Assembly (NCBI GenBank): GCA_016987375.1
Contig: PJRA01000016.1
Location: forward strand, 1,198,740-1,262,739
DNA from: Brachionus koreanus
Lineage: Eukaryota; Rotifera; Eurotatoria; Ploima; Brachionidae
Length of the DNA stretch: 64,000 nt
Direction: 5' to 3'
The notes under the pieces are model-generated. The model was not told the origin of the DNA. It did not search any database and saw only the letters and a program-made list of their open reading frames with translations. Below are positions 12,501-22,801 of this stretch, piece by piece; position 1 is the first letter of the stretch; each line of letters opens with the position of its first letter. Made by a program: the position numbers and the translations under genes.

Positions 12501-13976
12501 ACCATAAAAGTCGTTCATTAACCGGCATCGAATGTCATTAGTTCCATTAGAGATGAATTTGTTTTAATTTATATTTTATTACTGTTATGGTTAAAAATTA
12601 AATTAAAAAAAATTTGTATTATTTATTTATTTATTACGTGACACTTATTAGCTAATATTTCTATAAATAACATTTTATATGGTTTGTGTACATTAAGTAA
12701 ATTTTTCAAACGAAAAAAAATTAAGTTTAAAAGCTATTTACAAGAAATTGAATTTAAAGATTTGAGTAGGAAACGACAAAAATCTGCACTTATCTATGCA
12801 ATTATATGTAATTATTTATTTAGATATTGTTAGCAAGTTTTAAACTAATGGAATTACTATTTTTGCTGAATCACTAACCCCAGCTAATTTCAAAAATTAT
12901 TTTAATCAAGATAAAATTAGTCACTTAGTTTTCTTTTCAATTGTTTTCTTTTTAAATTTTAATCGCTAAAGATTTAGCTTAATTTAGATTAAAATTTAAA
13001 TTTTTTTTTGTTAGGATCAAGCTAGACAGACGTAAAATAAATTAGCGACAGTCGAATTACGCGGAAATTTCAAAAAATTTTCTTCCGAAAACAAAGCAAT
13101 TAATAAAAGCTATAAAATACATCATCTAATTTAAAATTTGTGATGTTCACAAATAGTTAAAAAGTAAACATAAAAACTATCTTTTATGATTAGAGATAAA
13201 AAAGGATTAAATAACTTGGTGATTAAGAGCTTATCAAAGCATCGAAAATCAATATAAATAGGTGAAAAAAATATGCAAAAATAAATTTTAATTAATTTAA
13301 ATTTGATATTAATTGAGATTATCTGTCGTCATTGAATAATTCCCACTAAGAACATTTATACGTCATTGCAAAAAAACAATAACCTCTTCAAGTATTTCAT
13401 TTTTTAAAAAGTTAATTTCATTGCTTTGAATTGGTACATAAAACAAAACATCAGATCATTACCATCATCATTGCCAGCATAATTCTTGGTCTTAATTAGA
13501 CCAGCTTGATGCTATTACTAAGTCTAACCGGTTATTAAATAGATTTAAGTGGGTTTGATTTGCATTTCAATAGATGAATACAATTTTATTTTAAACTAAA
13601 ATTAACTAAATTATATAAATTTCTCTAATAAAATAAAAATAAATTAAATTTTTTTTTTCCAATTTTAAAATCTAGACTAAAACGAATCAAAATAAAAAAA
13701 TTGATAATCTTAAAAAAACGAAGATCTGTAATTTAAATGAATATTTTAAAATCTAAATTTATTTATGAAGAAAAATAAAATAATTTTTTTTTCTTTTTTT
13801 TTTTTTATTTGGAGAAAAAAATAAATCTCCGAGGCTGTTTATTTAAGAAAATAATTTTACAAAAAAATAATAATATTCGGATTTTCCAATTTTTTCACTT
13901 TATTTTTTTTTGCTAAATTAGAATTTTTAAGTTTAGACACAGGGAATATTAAGCCTAATCGAAAACAAAAAAAAAT
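9546..13976. other. 4.4-kb AT-rich gene-free region
   Basis: No open frame with coding character, RNA gene, clear terminal inverted repeat or tandem array was seen on either strand. Composition is mostly poly-A/T with short mixed islands (for example about 9600-9780 and 12470-12560) that I could not assign. Upstream regulation of the gene at 13977 may lie at its right end. Confidence 0.4.
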
Positions 13977-14705
13977 ATGAAAAATCTTCAAACTATTCCA
14001 CTAAAACAATGTTTATTAATAGCTTTTTTAGTATGTCTTACTTATGGATCCTGTTATATAATAAATCGAAAGAAATCGGCACAGTCATCTGCCACGTTCG
14101 TGCATCGGATAAACGAAACAAACAAAAGAAAACAAAACGAGACGAGACAATACTCGTCTTATTCATTTTTGATATCATCGATAAATTCGTCTCCGCTCAA
14201 CGCTCAGAACAGGTACTTGGATCTAATGGAGTTTTTGAAAGACTTTTGGAATGTGTCCATTAACGAGGCTAACAAAAAGGTGTCCAAGAGTCGCGAGTGC
14301 GAGGCCAACTTGAAAAAAGAAGATGGAAAAAATTGGACTTGCAAAGTCAAATACACCAAATCGGAAAAAAAAAACTCGGCCATGATGACAAATAATGAAA
14401 ACGTGGCTCTTATACCCCTATTTTGTGTATGCTCATATGCCTATGATTGTTCAAAAAAGGAACTTTTTTATTTTAGTTATAGTTATATGCTGAGACTGCT
14501 TAGAGATAATGCGCGTAAAAAAATTGACCGAGGCGCTGATTATCAGTGTGAAAAAGTTCTTAGAAAAGAAACGAACAAGAATTGGCAATGCTCAATACGG
14601 AAAAACAGCCCTAATGAACACAATGATCCGAACGAAGAGTATCTATGTGAATGTGTCCTCATTGAAACATGCTCTCATCAAAGAATAGTTGATTTTTACT
14701 CTTAA
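13977..14705 (+). CDS. Small secreted protein with two five-cysteine repeats (unrecognised family)
   Basis: Single-exon, 242 residues. The N-terminus has a hydrophobic stretch (about residues 8-27), consistent with a signal peptide or anchor, then a basic, polar region. The C-terminal half has two copies of one pattern: C108-x11-W120-x-C122 ... C150-x-C152-x5-C158, and C191-x11-W203-x-C205 ... C224-x-C226-x5-C232. The same spacing occurs twice in the convergent gene at 15460-16212, so the two are paralogues. I recognise no known domain and assign no function. Extracellular or secretory location is inferred from the leader and cysteines. ATG follows an A-rich leader. AATAAA at 14726-14731 lies about 20 nt after the stop. 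Confidence 0.8.
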   Translation: MKNLQTIPLKQCLLIAFLVCLTYGSCYIINRKKSAQSSATFVHRINETNKRKQNETRQYSSYSFLISSINSSPLNAQNRYLDLMEFLKDFWNVSINEANKKVSKSRECEANLKKEDGKNWTCKVKYTKSEKKNSAMMTNNENVALIPLFCVCSYAYDCSKKELFYFSYSYMLRLLRDNARKKIDRGADYQCEKVLRKETNKNWQCSIRKNSPNEHNDPNEEYLCECVLIETCSHQRIVDFYS

Positions 14706-15459
14706 TTTTTTAAACTAGTTCAGTTAATAAATTGTTTTTTTTTTTTTAAATTAAAATGTAAAAATTTTCTAAAATTATTTTATTTGTAAATTTAAATTTT
14801 CAAAGTAGAGATCTAAATATATTTTTTTAAAAAAAAATTTTTAGTCTTACTAGCATTCTAACAGGTTAACTAAACACTAATTTGATTTTTAATCAAAAAA
14901 TTTATCTTTCATTTATTTTCTTAATATATTTGCGTGCACAAAACATATTATATATTAGAGACAAATTTTAAAAACAAGAAACTATTAAGCTAGTCTCAAA
15001 TTACGGAGCTTGGCTTGGGGGCATTCAGAAAAATAAACCTCTAAACAAATAAAAGATTTAATGCGACTCTTAAATTATTGTTTTTAGAATATTTAAAATG
15101 AGGAAATGATATTTATTTTTTTAAATTGCTGTTTAAGAATTTTACTGTTTAATAGAACCAATCTAATCAGCCTCCTACATTCTTTTTTCTACTGCGCAAT
15201 CAATTTTTCCAACTTAAACGAGGAAATGTTTATTAAAATTAAATAGCTTTTTAAAAGCAACTTTCAACTTGTTTTTGGCTGAACAAACAAAAATAAACAA
15301 TTCGTTTTTTAAAATTTAATTAAAAAAAAAAAAAACAGCTATAAAAATTTTTTTTATATTTAAATACTAAACACATTTAAAACAAAATAAATTAAGACCG
15401 ATATAAAAAAATTTTAAAAAATAGAAAATAAAAAAGCATACTTATTCTAGTAAATAAAT
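14706..15459. other. Intergenic region between convergent paralogues
   Basis: AT-rich, about 750 bp, between the 3' ends of the two five-cysteine genes. It holds the polyadenylation signal of the plus-strand gene and nothing else recognised. Confidence 0.45.
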
Positions 15460-16212
15460 TTAAATATTGTTCAAATTAATTACTGTTGACTCTTGGCATT
15501 TTTTATTAGTGTAGCAATCACAATAGGAGTCGAAATTGGACAAATTATCAGCGTCCACGTCCAATTCATTATCATAAACTTGAATTGAACAATTCCATTT
15601 TACATTAGTGAATTCTTTCATGCCTTTTTCACATCTTTTCTCATAAGCTCTTATTATGTTTTCATTTAGATTAGTTTTTTCTTCTTCACTATCAAAATCA
15701 AAATAGAATTGTTCATTTTCTTCACAATCATAATCAAACCAACAATAGCAGTATTTGTCTAAGTTGTTGTCCAATTCATTTGGATATTCCATAATCATGT
15801 TACAATTCCAGTCTAAATTACTTTGATATTTTAAGTAACTAGCACACTCATGAGCGTAAAATGCATTTTTTAGATGGTAAATTTTAGGCATCATAAAAAC
15901 TCTAAATACAATTTTGTTTTAAACATTTTAAATAAAACTTTTATTCAAAAACCTTTTTTTTTTTTCTACAGTGAAGACCGTATTTTTGTCACTCTTGGTC
16001 AAATCTTGTTTTTTTTTCAAAATGTTTTCCCCATGCTGCTCAGTTTTTTTATTTTTAAAAGAAAATGTATCCAATTTTTTGGTAGTAACTTCATTTGGAA
16101 ATTTCAAAGCTGACAAGAAATCCAAAAAACTATCATCCACCTTTCCAACAGCTTTGGTGCATCCAATATTTACTATTATCAATGCTAGTCCGACTCCAAA
16201 CATGAAATTCAT
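15460..16212 (-). CDS. Small secreted protein with two five-cysteine repeats, paralogue of 13977-14705
   Basis: Two exons on the minus strand, 16212-15953 and 15901-15460, joined across a 51-nt intron (GTTTTTG...TTTAG) in phase, giving 233 residues. Residues 1-22 are a hydrophobic leader. The mature part is acidic and carries C106-x11-W118-x-C120 ... C138-x-C140-x5-C146 and C177-x11-W189-x-C191 ... C214-x-C216-x5-C222, spacing identical to the neighbour. The rest has diverged strongly, so the duplication is old. The plus-strand paralogue lacks the intron. Function unknown; a secreted, disulphide-bonded protein is the inference. The leader exon alone would run on to a stop at 15928, so the splice is needed to reach the cysteine region. 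Confidence 0.8.
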
Positions 16213-16251
16213 TTTTGACTTTTTATTTTTCTAAAATAAAATACTTTCGAT

Positions 16252-16259
16252 TATTTATA
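16252..16259 (-). promoter_or_regulatory. TATA box of the minus-strand five-cysteine gene
   Basis: TATAAATA on the minus strand, preceded by GCGGC, 40 nt upstream of the ATG. The spacing allows a very short 5' leader. Confidence 0.5.
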
Positions 16260-17514
16260 GCCGCTTTTATTATTCAATAATTTGTCAAAAAATAAAAGAC
16301 ATTTATTGTTTATGAATAGGTTGCAAATTGAAAAAGATTAAAATTGATGATATTTTTTTCTTGTGTAAAATTGCAATCAATACTAATAATATTTGAAATT
16401 AATTTTTTTATTTTTAAAAACTTAAAAATCGATTAGTAAAACAAAAAATATAAAATTGAAAAGAGAATAAAAAAGTGCTAAGGGAAAACTTGAGTAATTT
16501 AATTTTTCGTGTGACTTAAACTCCCACTTCCAATGGGTACAATTCAGTTATAAAATCTGAATATAATTTAAGATTACTGTGTTTAATTATCTTCGCTCAA
16601 TTTCTTCTCTAAATATGCTTATTTATCAAGCCCTCCAACTAACGCCAACTTAAACTGAGTCTAAGTCAATGAGCTTATTTGATATTAAATTAATCTGTTT
16701 TTATATCTTGAGAAAAAATAAACAATTATTTTATTAAGTGAAATAAATTCTTGTCACCTTTGAAAATGCTTATGGGCATATTGCATCATTTAACAAGACT
16801 TAAAAAGCGCATTTAGTTAATGAAAAATTCAAATATTATAGGAATTGATTAGAAATTTTGAAAAGCTCTGATTATTCTTTATAATTTTGAAGTAAAATTT
16901 ATCAAAATAAAAAAAAAGAATTTCCTTTGATGAAATAAATTGTGAGTCAAAAATGTTCTCTAAAATTTGAACTATAAAAAATAATTATTTAATATAAATT
17001 TATAAATTTTATATTTTATATTAAATATTAAGAAAAAATAATTTATTAATTTCAGTTAAAAATTTCGGTTTTTTCCAAAAAATCGGAAAAATTATCTGAT
17101 AAAAAAACAGAAATGTCAGATGAAAATGTTTTAAAAAAAGCAATTATATTTATATCCAGAAATTAATAGGATCCAATTTTAACTTTTCATATTTTTGTTT
17201 TGATCGAAGAGTTTTAATTTCAAATTAATTTATCAATTACGATTATATCAAATCGTAGTATGGTTTAGAATTTCAATTAAGCGAAACAAAAATGTTTAAA
17301 AAAATCAAGAAATTTGATAAACTATAAAGGACAAAATATCTTGAGAAAGATTAATTGGAAATAATTCCTCAATAATAAAAAGATGGGAACTTAATTTTTA
17401 AATTTTTATTACTAAATTCAGTTGAATCATAAAAATAATTAGAAATAAGATTAACAAAAAATAAAAAATTTGAAAAAAACAAACTGAACAAAAAGGATAC
17501 TAGACATATAAAAC
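16260..17514. other. Gene-free AT-rich region
   Basis: No coding, RNA or repeat feature recognised. It ends where the duplicated calreticulin block begins. Confidence 0.4.
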
Positions 17515-17782
17515 GTTGTTAAAAAATAATTGGTTGATTTTAAGAAAAAATTTAATAAAACTAGTCACATATTTTGAAACATTGTTGATAAATAGTATAT
17601 TTTGTTGCAATATACTAAGCAAAGATTAGAATAAATTAAAAGTTTAAGACTGTTTTTGTGTCGCTTTGGCTTTTATGAATTATTTTCAACCAACAAAAAT
17701 TGAACACAACTTTAAGAGAATTTCCCATTTAAAATATAGAAAAAAAGAGAACAAAAGTTCATTTATTGTAAAGGAATTTTAC

Positions 17783-17793
17783 TATTTATAAAA
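17783..17793 (+). promoter_or_regulatory. TATA-like box of calreticulin copy 1
   Basis: TATTTATAAAA, about 50 nt before the ATG. The identical sequence precedes copy 2 at 23070-23080. Confidence 0.45.
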
Positions 17794-17841
17794 TCTTCAA
17801 TTTAACTAGAAAATAAAAAACTTGGCGAAATTGAAATAAAA

Positions 17842-19077
17842 ATGAACAAATTTCTAATAGCCGTGTTGGCTTTAGCTTTGGCTCATCAAGCTATATCAGA
17901 CAAGACTGTCTACTTTGAAGAAAGATTTGATAGCGAAGATGCTTTCAATCAGCGATGGGTTGAATCAACTTTTAAAGGAGCTGAACAAGGTGCTTTCAAA
18001 TTGTCTCATGGAAAATTTTACGGTGATGCTGAGAAAGATGTTGGCATACAAACATCACAAGATGCTCGCTTTTATGGCATATCAGCCAAGTTTGAGCCAT
18101 TCTCAAACGAAGGCAAGTCACTTGTTGTTCAATTTACGGTAAAACACGAACAAAAAATTGACTGTGGTGGCGGCTACATTAAATTGTATCCAAAAGATTT
18201 GGATCAAAAGTCTCTGCATGGTGACTCGGAATACTATATCATGTTTGGACCTGATATTTGTGGCTATTCGACAAAAAAAGTCCATGTTATTTTCAATTAT
18301 AAAGGCAAGAATTTATTGACTAAAAAAGAAATTAAATGCAAAGATGACGAACTAACTCATTTGTACACTCTAATCGTCAATCCGGACAATACATATGTTG
18401 TCAAAATAGATAATGAAAAAGTCGAATCAGGAAAACTCGAAGAAGACTGGGACTTTTTACCACCAAAGAAAATTCCGGATCCAAATGCCAAAAAACCAGA
18501 CGATTGGGTTGATAACGAAAAAATGGACGATCCAAATGATTCAAAACCAGAAGATTGGGATAAACCAGAATTTATTCCCGATCCGGATGCCAAAAAACCA
18601 GACGATTGGGATGATGAAATGGACAGTGAATGGGCTCCACCAAAAATAAACAATCCTGAATACAAAGGTGAATGGAAACCAAAACAAATCGATAATCCAA
18701 ATTATAAAGGACCATGGATACACCCTGAAATAGATAATCCAGACTATACTGCTGATGAATTTTTGTACAAATACAATGACATTGGTGCTGTTGGATTTGA
18801 CTTGTGGCAAGTTAAATCTGGCACTATTTTTGACAATATTTTGGTTACAGATGACGAAAGCCATGCTGAACAAGTAGGCAATGAAACCTGGGGTCAAACA
18901 AAGGACGCTGAAAAAGCAGCAAAAGAGAAATTAGACGAAGAAGAAAGACAACGCGAAGAAGAAAAACGAAAACAAGAAGAAGCTGAAAAAGCCAATGAAG
19001 ACAAAGGTGAAGATGAAACCGATGAATCAGCAGATAACGAAGCCGAATCAGCTGATGCTGAAAAAGATGAATTGTAA
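17842..19077 (+). CDS. CALR: Calreticulin, copy 1 (intronless)
   Basis: 411 residues, full length. Calreticulin is the Ca2+-binding lectin chaperone of the ER lumen that folds glycoproteins and buffers calcium. Visible parts are a signal peptide (about 1-19); a globular N-domain with the family signatures KHEQKIDCGGGYIKLY and IMFGPDICG; and a P-domain with three type-A repeats (IPDPNAKKPDDW, MDDPNDSKPEDW, IPDPDAKKPDDW) and three type-B repeats (W-P-INNPEYKG, IDNPNYKG, IDNPDY). The C-domain is very acidic and ends in KDEL for ER retention. There is no intron, unusual beside its intron-bearing neighbours. AATAAA directly follows the stop (19078-19083). It differs from copy 2 at one residue (Ser262 here, Gly there) and one silent site. 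Confidence 0.97.
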   Translation: MNKFLIAVLALALAHQAISDKTVYFEERFDSEDAFNQRWVESTFKGAEQGAFKLSHGKFYGDAEKDVGIQTSQDARFYGISAKFEPFSNEGKSLVVQFTVKHEQKIDCGGGYIKLYPKDLDQKSLHGDSEYYIMFGPDICGYSTKKVHVIFNYKGKNLLTKKEIKCKDDELTHLYTLIVNPDNTYVVKIDNEKVESGKLEEDWDFLPPKKIPDPNAKKPDDWVDNEKMDDPNDSKPEDWDKPEFIPDPDAKKPDDWDDEMDSEWAPPKINNPEYKGEWKPKQIDNPNYKGPWIHPEIDNPDYTADEFLYKYNDIGAVGFDLWQVKSGTIFDNILVTDDESHAEQVGNETWGQTKDAEKAAKEKLDEEERQREEEKRKQEEAEKANEDKGEDETDESADNEAESADAEKDEL

Positions 19078-19114
19078 AATAAAAATCTAGCTCATTTCAA
19101 TAATTCAGAATTAA

Positions 19115-19447
19115 CTTATTTAATTTTTAATTGTTATAATTTTTAAAAATAATTGTTTTTATTAAATCTTTAAATTTCATCTCTGTATTAAACTAATGAA
19201 GATTATCAAATAGAACGAAAATTTTAATTATACTTTTAATACTATTTATATTAAATCTGCTTGTATCATTCGCACACTTTGGTAAAAAATGAAGGACTTT
19301 TTAATCCTGATATTGGCATTTTTTTTTCAATTAAAATTCAATTTATCTATTAAGATATTATTTTAAGGATCCTTCATTGAAATTTTTTCATTTTAATTCT
19401 AAGGATTAAAGATATTTTTTGGAAAAATATATTACTTTTGTTTATAT
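19115..19447. other. Gene-free stretch after calreticulin copy 1
   Basis: AT-rich with no recognised feature. Similarity to the copy 2 flank is lost from 19115 on. Confidence 0.4.
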
Positions 19448-19593
19448 TAACGTAATTCTCCGAATTTAGTGACATGTCTTTAAAATAGAGTACTCTATTT
19501 TAGTGACACTCTGTTATAACATGTAAAAGGTTCATTTGTGACATGTCATTAAATATTTTAGTGACATGTCACTAAATTCGGATGATTACGTTA
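19448..19593. mobile_element. Short inverted-repeat element (MITE-like)
   Basis: About 146 bp. The ends are inverted: TAACGTAATTCTCCGAATTT on the left and, on the reverse complement of the right end, TAACGTAATCATCCGAATTT, both running on into AGTGACATGTC. GTGACATGTC-type words recur inside, and a palindrome AAAATAGAGTACTCTATTTT lies at about 19490-19511. There is no coding capacity. The target duplication is not certain (TA or TAT). Confidence 0.65.
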
Positions 19594-20213
19594 TATAGAT
19601 TATTGTTATTTTAAATCAAAAAAAATATTTTTGTAAAAGACAGTTATAAATTATAATTCATAGATCAAAATTTGCAAATGGTTTCAAATCTTGTACCCTT
19701 CTTATTTCACGAGTAAAAAAAAAATTTTTTTAAATTTTTAATTCTTTTTAATCTTTTAGAATTAAATAAACTTAGAGTTTGGCATATTATTTTGAAGAGC
19801 ATAAATCTGTTTATTTATATATAAGCGTTTATTTTTATAAAATATGATTTAAAAAAAGGCTAAAATCAAAGATTTTACGACTTAACATAATACCTGATTT
19901 TTTGTGCTAAATGTTTTCAAAACTCTTTTAATATTAATTTTTAATATCTAAAAAATAATGTTAATGTGCATATTTTTAAAAAACTTAATGTATTTCTTAT
20001 TATTTTTCTTAGGAATAATTAATTTCAGAATTTATAATTAACTTAAATAATGCCATAAATTTTTTTCATGTCAATTCAAATATTCATATCAGTAAATTGA
20101 TATTTATCTATTATGGAATTTAGTATCAAAAATTAAAATAAATTGATTAATATTAGCTAAATATTTAGTATTTAAAAAGAAAGAATAAGATTTGTTTTAA
20201 AACTTATAAAAGT
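19594..20213. other. Gene-free stretch
   Basis: AT-rich. A short CTTGTACCCTTCTT...TTTCACGAGT word pair at about 19688-19715 is shared with 1838-1880 and 22250-22320. Nothing else recognised. Confidence 0.35.
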
Positions 20214-21049
20214 ATGATTTTAAAAAAAGTCTTTTTCTTAGTCTTGACCATAAGTCTAAATGCTGTCCAGTCAAATAGATTAGGTATTTATACTCCGAGC
20301 TTACGAGGCTTTAGTAAGAATTTAAAAATTTTTATTAATAATTTATATAATTTTCTAATATAAGTTTTAAAATTGTTTGGTGGTGTGTTGTCAAATACTC
20401 CAGAAATGGGTTTATGGAATAATCTTGGTTTTAAATGGAATTAAAGCTAATTGAAGATGGTTAGGAATACGATTGGTTTACTATGAAATATGGGGAAATG
20501 ATGACTTTTGAGGAAAAGAGAGGAGTATTCTCTAATGCAATACTAAATCGAGTAAAAGCAAAAATAGTCTATGGTCATGAAGAATTTGGATTTTTCAAGG
20601 TTGAATTTGATTTTATTAGTCCAAATGTTAGATGCTGGGGACGTTATAATAGGTTTATTGTTGATATTGAAGGAATTTACTGTCAAAATTAATTTACTAT
20701 AATGAAAGATACTACGTCAAAGCGCATGAATGGATCCATTTACCTAAAAAAGAAAAGATTCCAATAGAAAATCCAAATAATCACGATTCAAATGAACAAG
20801 TACCTGATAGAAACCAGCTAATAAAAAAAAGTCTAGTGAATATGGAAAATAGTGACTGAACAGGGAAAAAAAAGGATCAAATGGAAAGATAACTGGTGTG
20901 GTTGAAGATGCGCTCAAACATCTGGTTGTACTCATTTTACTTGGACTAATTTTAATGGTGGAACATGCTGGATGAAATCAAAAAATGGCATTGCTAAATC
21001 AGATGCGTTTTAAAGTTATGATGAATCAATGGTTTTTGGAATTTTATAG
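20214..21049 (+). pseudogene. Decayed secreted-protein gene with a C-terminal PAN/apple-like domain
   Basis: It starts with a clear signal peptide (MILKKVFFLVLTISLNAVQS). A possible 50-nt intron begins at GTAAGA about 60 nt further on. A 69-codon open stretch at 20483-20692 follows, then RYYVKAHEWIHLP. The C-terminal cysteine module reads NWCG-stop-RCAQTSGCTHFTWTN, then FNGGTCWMK, then SDAF-stop-SYDESMVFGIL. The CxxTxGCTHFTW-NGGTCW layout is typical of PAN-like modules in secreted invertebrate proteins. In-frame stops and frame shifts between the pieces show it is broken, and the last expected cysteine is Phe (MVFG). The identity of the N-terminal domain is unknown. It lies between the two calreticulin copies and is not part of the duplication. 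Confidence 0.55.
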
Positions 21050-22801
21050 GTAGTTATTTTAAAATAAAAAAATTTGCAAATTATTTATCTTTAATTGTTA
21101 TTTTAATAAGATAATAATAAATAAATTTTTTTATAGTCTTTTTTTTTTAGAAAGCAACACTTTGCTTCATTTGATGATTAATTAATTTTTAATTTTTTAG
21201 TATAAAAAATTGTCTTAATAAAAATTAAAAATTAAGTTAAGAATTTCAGTCATTTTATCATTAACTTATGAAGTAGTAAAGTGAAAGCTGAATTTTCAAT
21301 ATATCATTTCAAAACCTTTTAAATTATAATGGTGAGTCAGAATTTCGGATATTTTTTTTAAAATTTTTTTAATTTATCAATGAAAAAACATTAGTTAGCT
21401 AATCTTCAAAGCATAAACCATTATGCTCAAAAGTCTTTAGCCATTTATCATTTAAGTAGTAAGATTTTTCTCTTATTCTATTTTTATTGAATTTTGGAGC
21501 CAAAAAACTTACGAAAAGTTTCTTCAACTTGGTTTTGGTTAGTAAAATGTCTTACCTACAAGAAAATATGATGATAATCACAAGGAGAAAGTTTGGGCTA
21601 TGTGCTGTATGATGAAGAAGTTCGGTCCCTTCCAACTTCTTTACTTTTTCAAAGTTGGCCGGTCTCCCAAACCGACTAAATTCTTGTCCGAAATAAAGAT
21701 TTTAAAATTTAATAATTATTTAATTCACTAAATATTATTAAGAATTTGAAAAAAATTACGAATAAAAAAAATTTAAATAATTTTTACATAATTTTTTGAA
21801 AAATTTTTTTAACACAAAATTAACATCTTTTTTGATTAATAAATAACTGTAATTAAAAGCATTTTGTTTTGAGTCAAAAAGAAAACTCTTAAAATTTTAA
21901 TCAGAAATATTTCAATTTAAAAAATATAGCCCGCATACGGTTGCGCACAAAAAAAAATTTTGGCCGGTTTAGCGATCGTATGTACAGAGCCCAACACTAT
22001 TTAAAATTTCCTTGAAATGTTCGATCCATTTGATGGTTGTTCTTGCATCGTGTTATTCCTTATATTTTTTCATCAATGCTTTCTTGGTTCTTGTTCCGCA
22101 AAGATGATATATTGTCATCTTGAAGCTTATTAAAATCAAATGTGTTAAGTCACAAAATAAACATTGTGAAATACAATAGAAAAAAGTGGATTTGGATATG
22201 AAGAATGATGTCAGAAAAGTATTTATAAATGACTGAAGCTAAGAAACAACAGGAGTAACTCGTGAAATTCTTCCAGGGAAAGGTAAAATTGTGTTTAAGT
22301 AAGAAGGGTACAAGATTGGTTTTAGAAAATTTTAATAGTATTGATACGAGTCTTCAAAAGTATAAAGAGTGCAGCATTAAAATGTTCTGTGTACGGCTTT
22401 TAAGAGCGACCCCAAGTTAACTACAAGCCAATTATCAAATAACACAGAATCGACGATATTTCGTCATGATGTATTTAACGTTGGAGGTAACTACTCAAAA
22501 ATCCTCTAGATGAATGGATTTTAAGATTGATCATTAATTGAAAAGGGCGTGAAGAAATCAGTGGCAAAAAGCCTAAAGCAAGAAATCTCAATATTTAAAA
22601 ATTGTTAATTCATTTTAAAATTAAATTATCAAAATTTATAAGAATAAAAAAAATCTAATTTTTTAAATGTATCTAATATTGGAATTAACAAATATTTTTA
22701 ATAATTCGTTAAATGTTAAGAAAAATATTGTCAAATCGAAGAAAAAAGAAACGTTTTAGAAAAAGAAAATCAAGTAAATAATTTAATAAACGTCTACAGT
22801 T
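21050..22801. other. Transposon debris between pseudogene and calreticulin copy 2
   Basis: Contains the second copy of the dispersed repeat (21332-21515), which runs into a short plus-strand piece resembling a helix-turn-helix transposase start (YDDNHKEKVWAMCCMMKKFG, then GRSPKPTK) at about 21560-21680. It also holds the inverted TTTCACGAGTTACT/CTTGTACCCTTCTT word pair at 22250-22320. No intact gene is present. The relics are too decayed to name a family firmly. Confidence 0.4.

Larger units (their letters stand above)
17515..19114 (+). repeat. 1,600-bp direct duplication, copy 1 (calreticulin block)
   Basis: Bases 17515-19114 match 22802-24401 with a constant offset of 5,287. By eye only two base differences are seen, both in the coding region. 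The block covers 327 bp upstream of the gene, the whole gene and 37 bp after the stop; similarity ends abruptly at both sides. No direct repeats or transposon ends are obvious at the breakpoints, apart from GTTGTT at the left. Confidence 0.92.

Noticed and set aside
14009..14263. Second-frame open frame at the start of the five-cysteine gene
   Set aside because: Shifted reading of a real gene; lacks the repeated cysteine pattern.
18357..18897. Minus-strand and second-frame open frames inside both calreticulin genes
   Set aside because: They are the reverse or shifted readings of the repetitive P-domain codons and have no support of their own.
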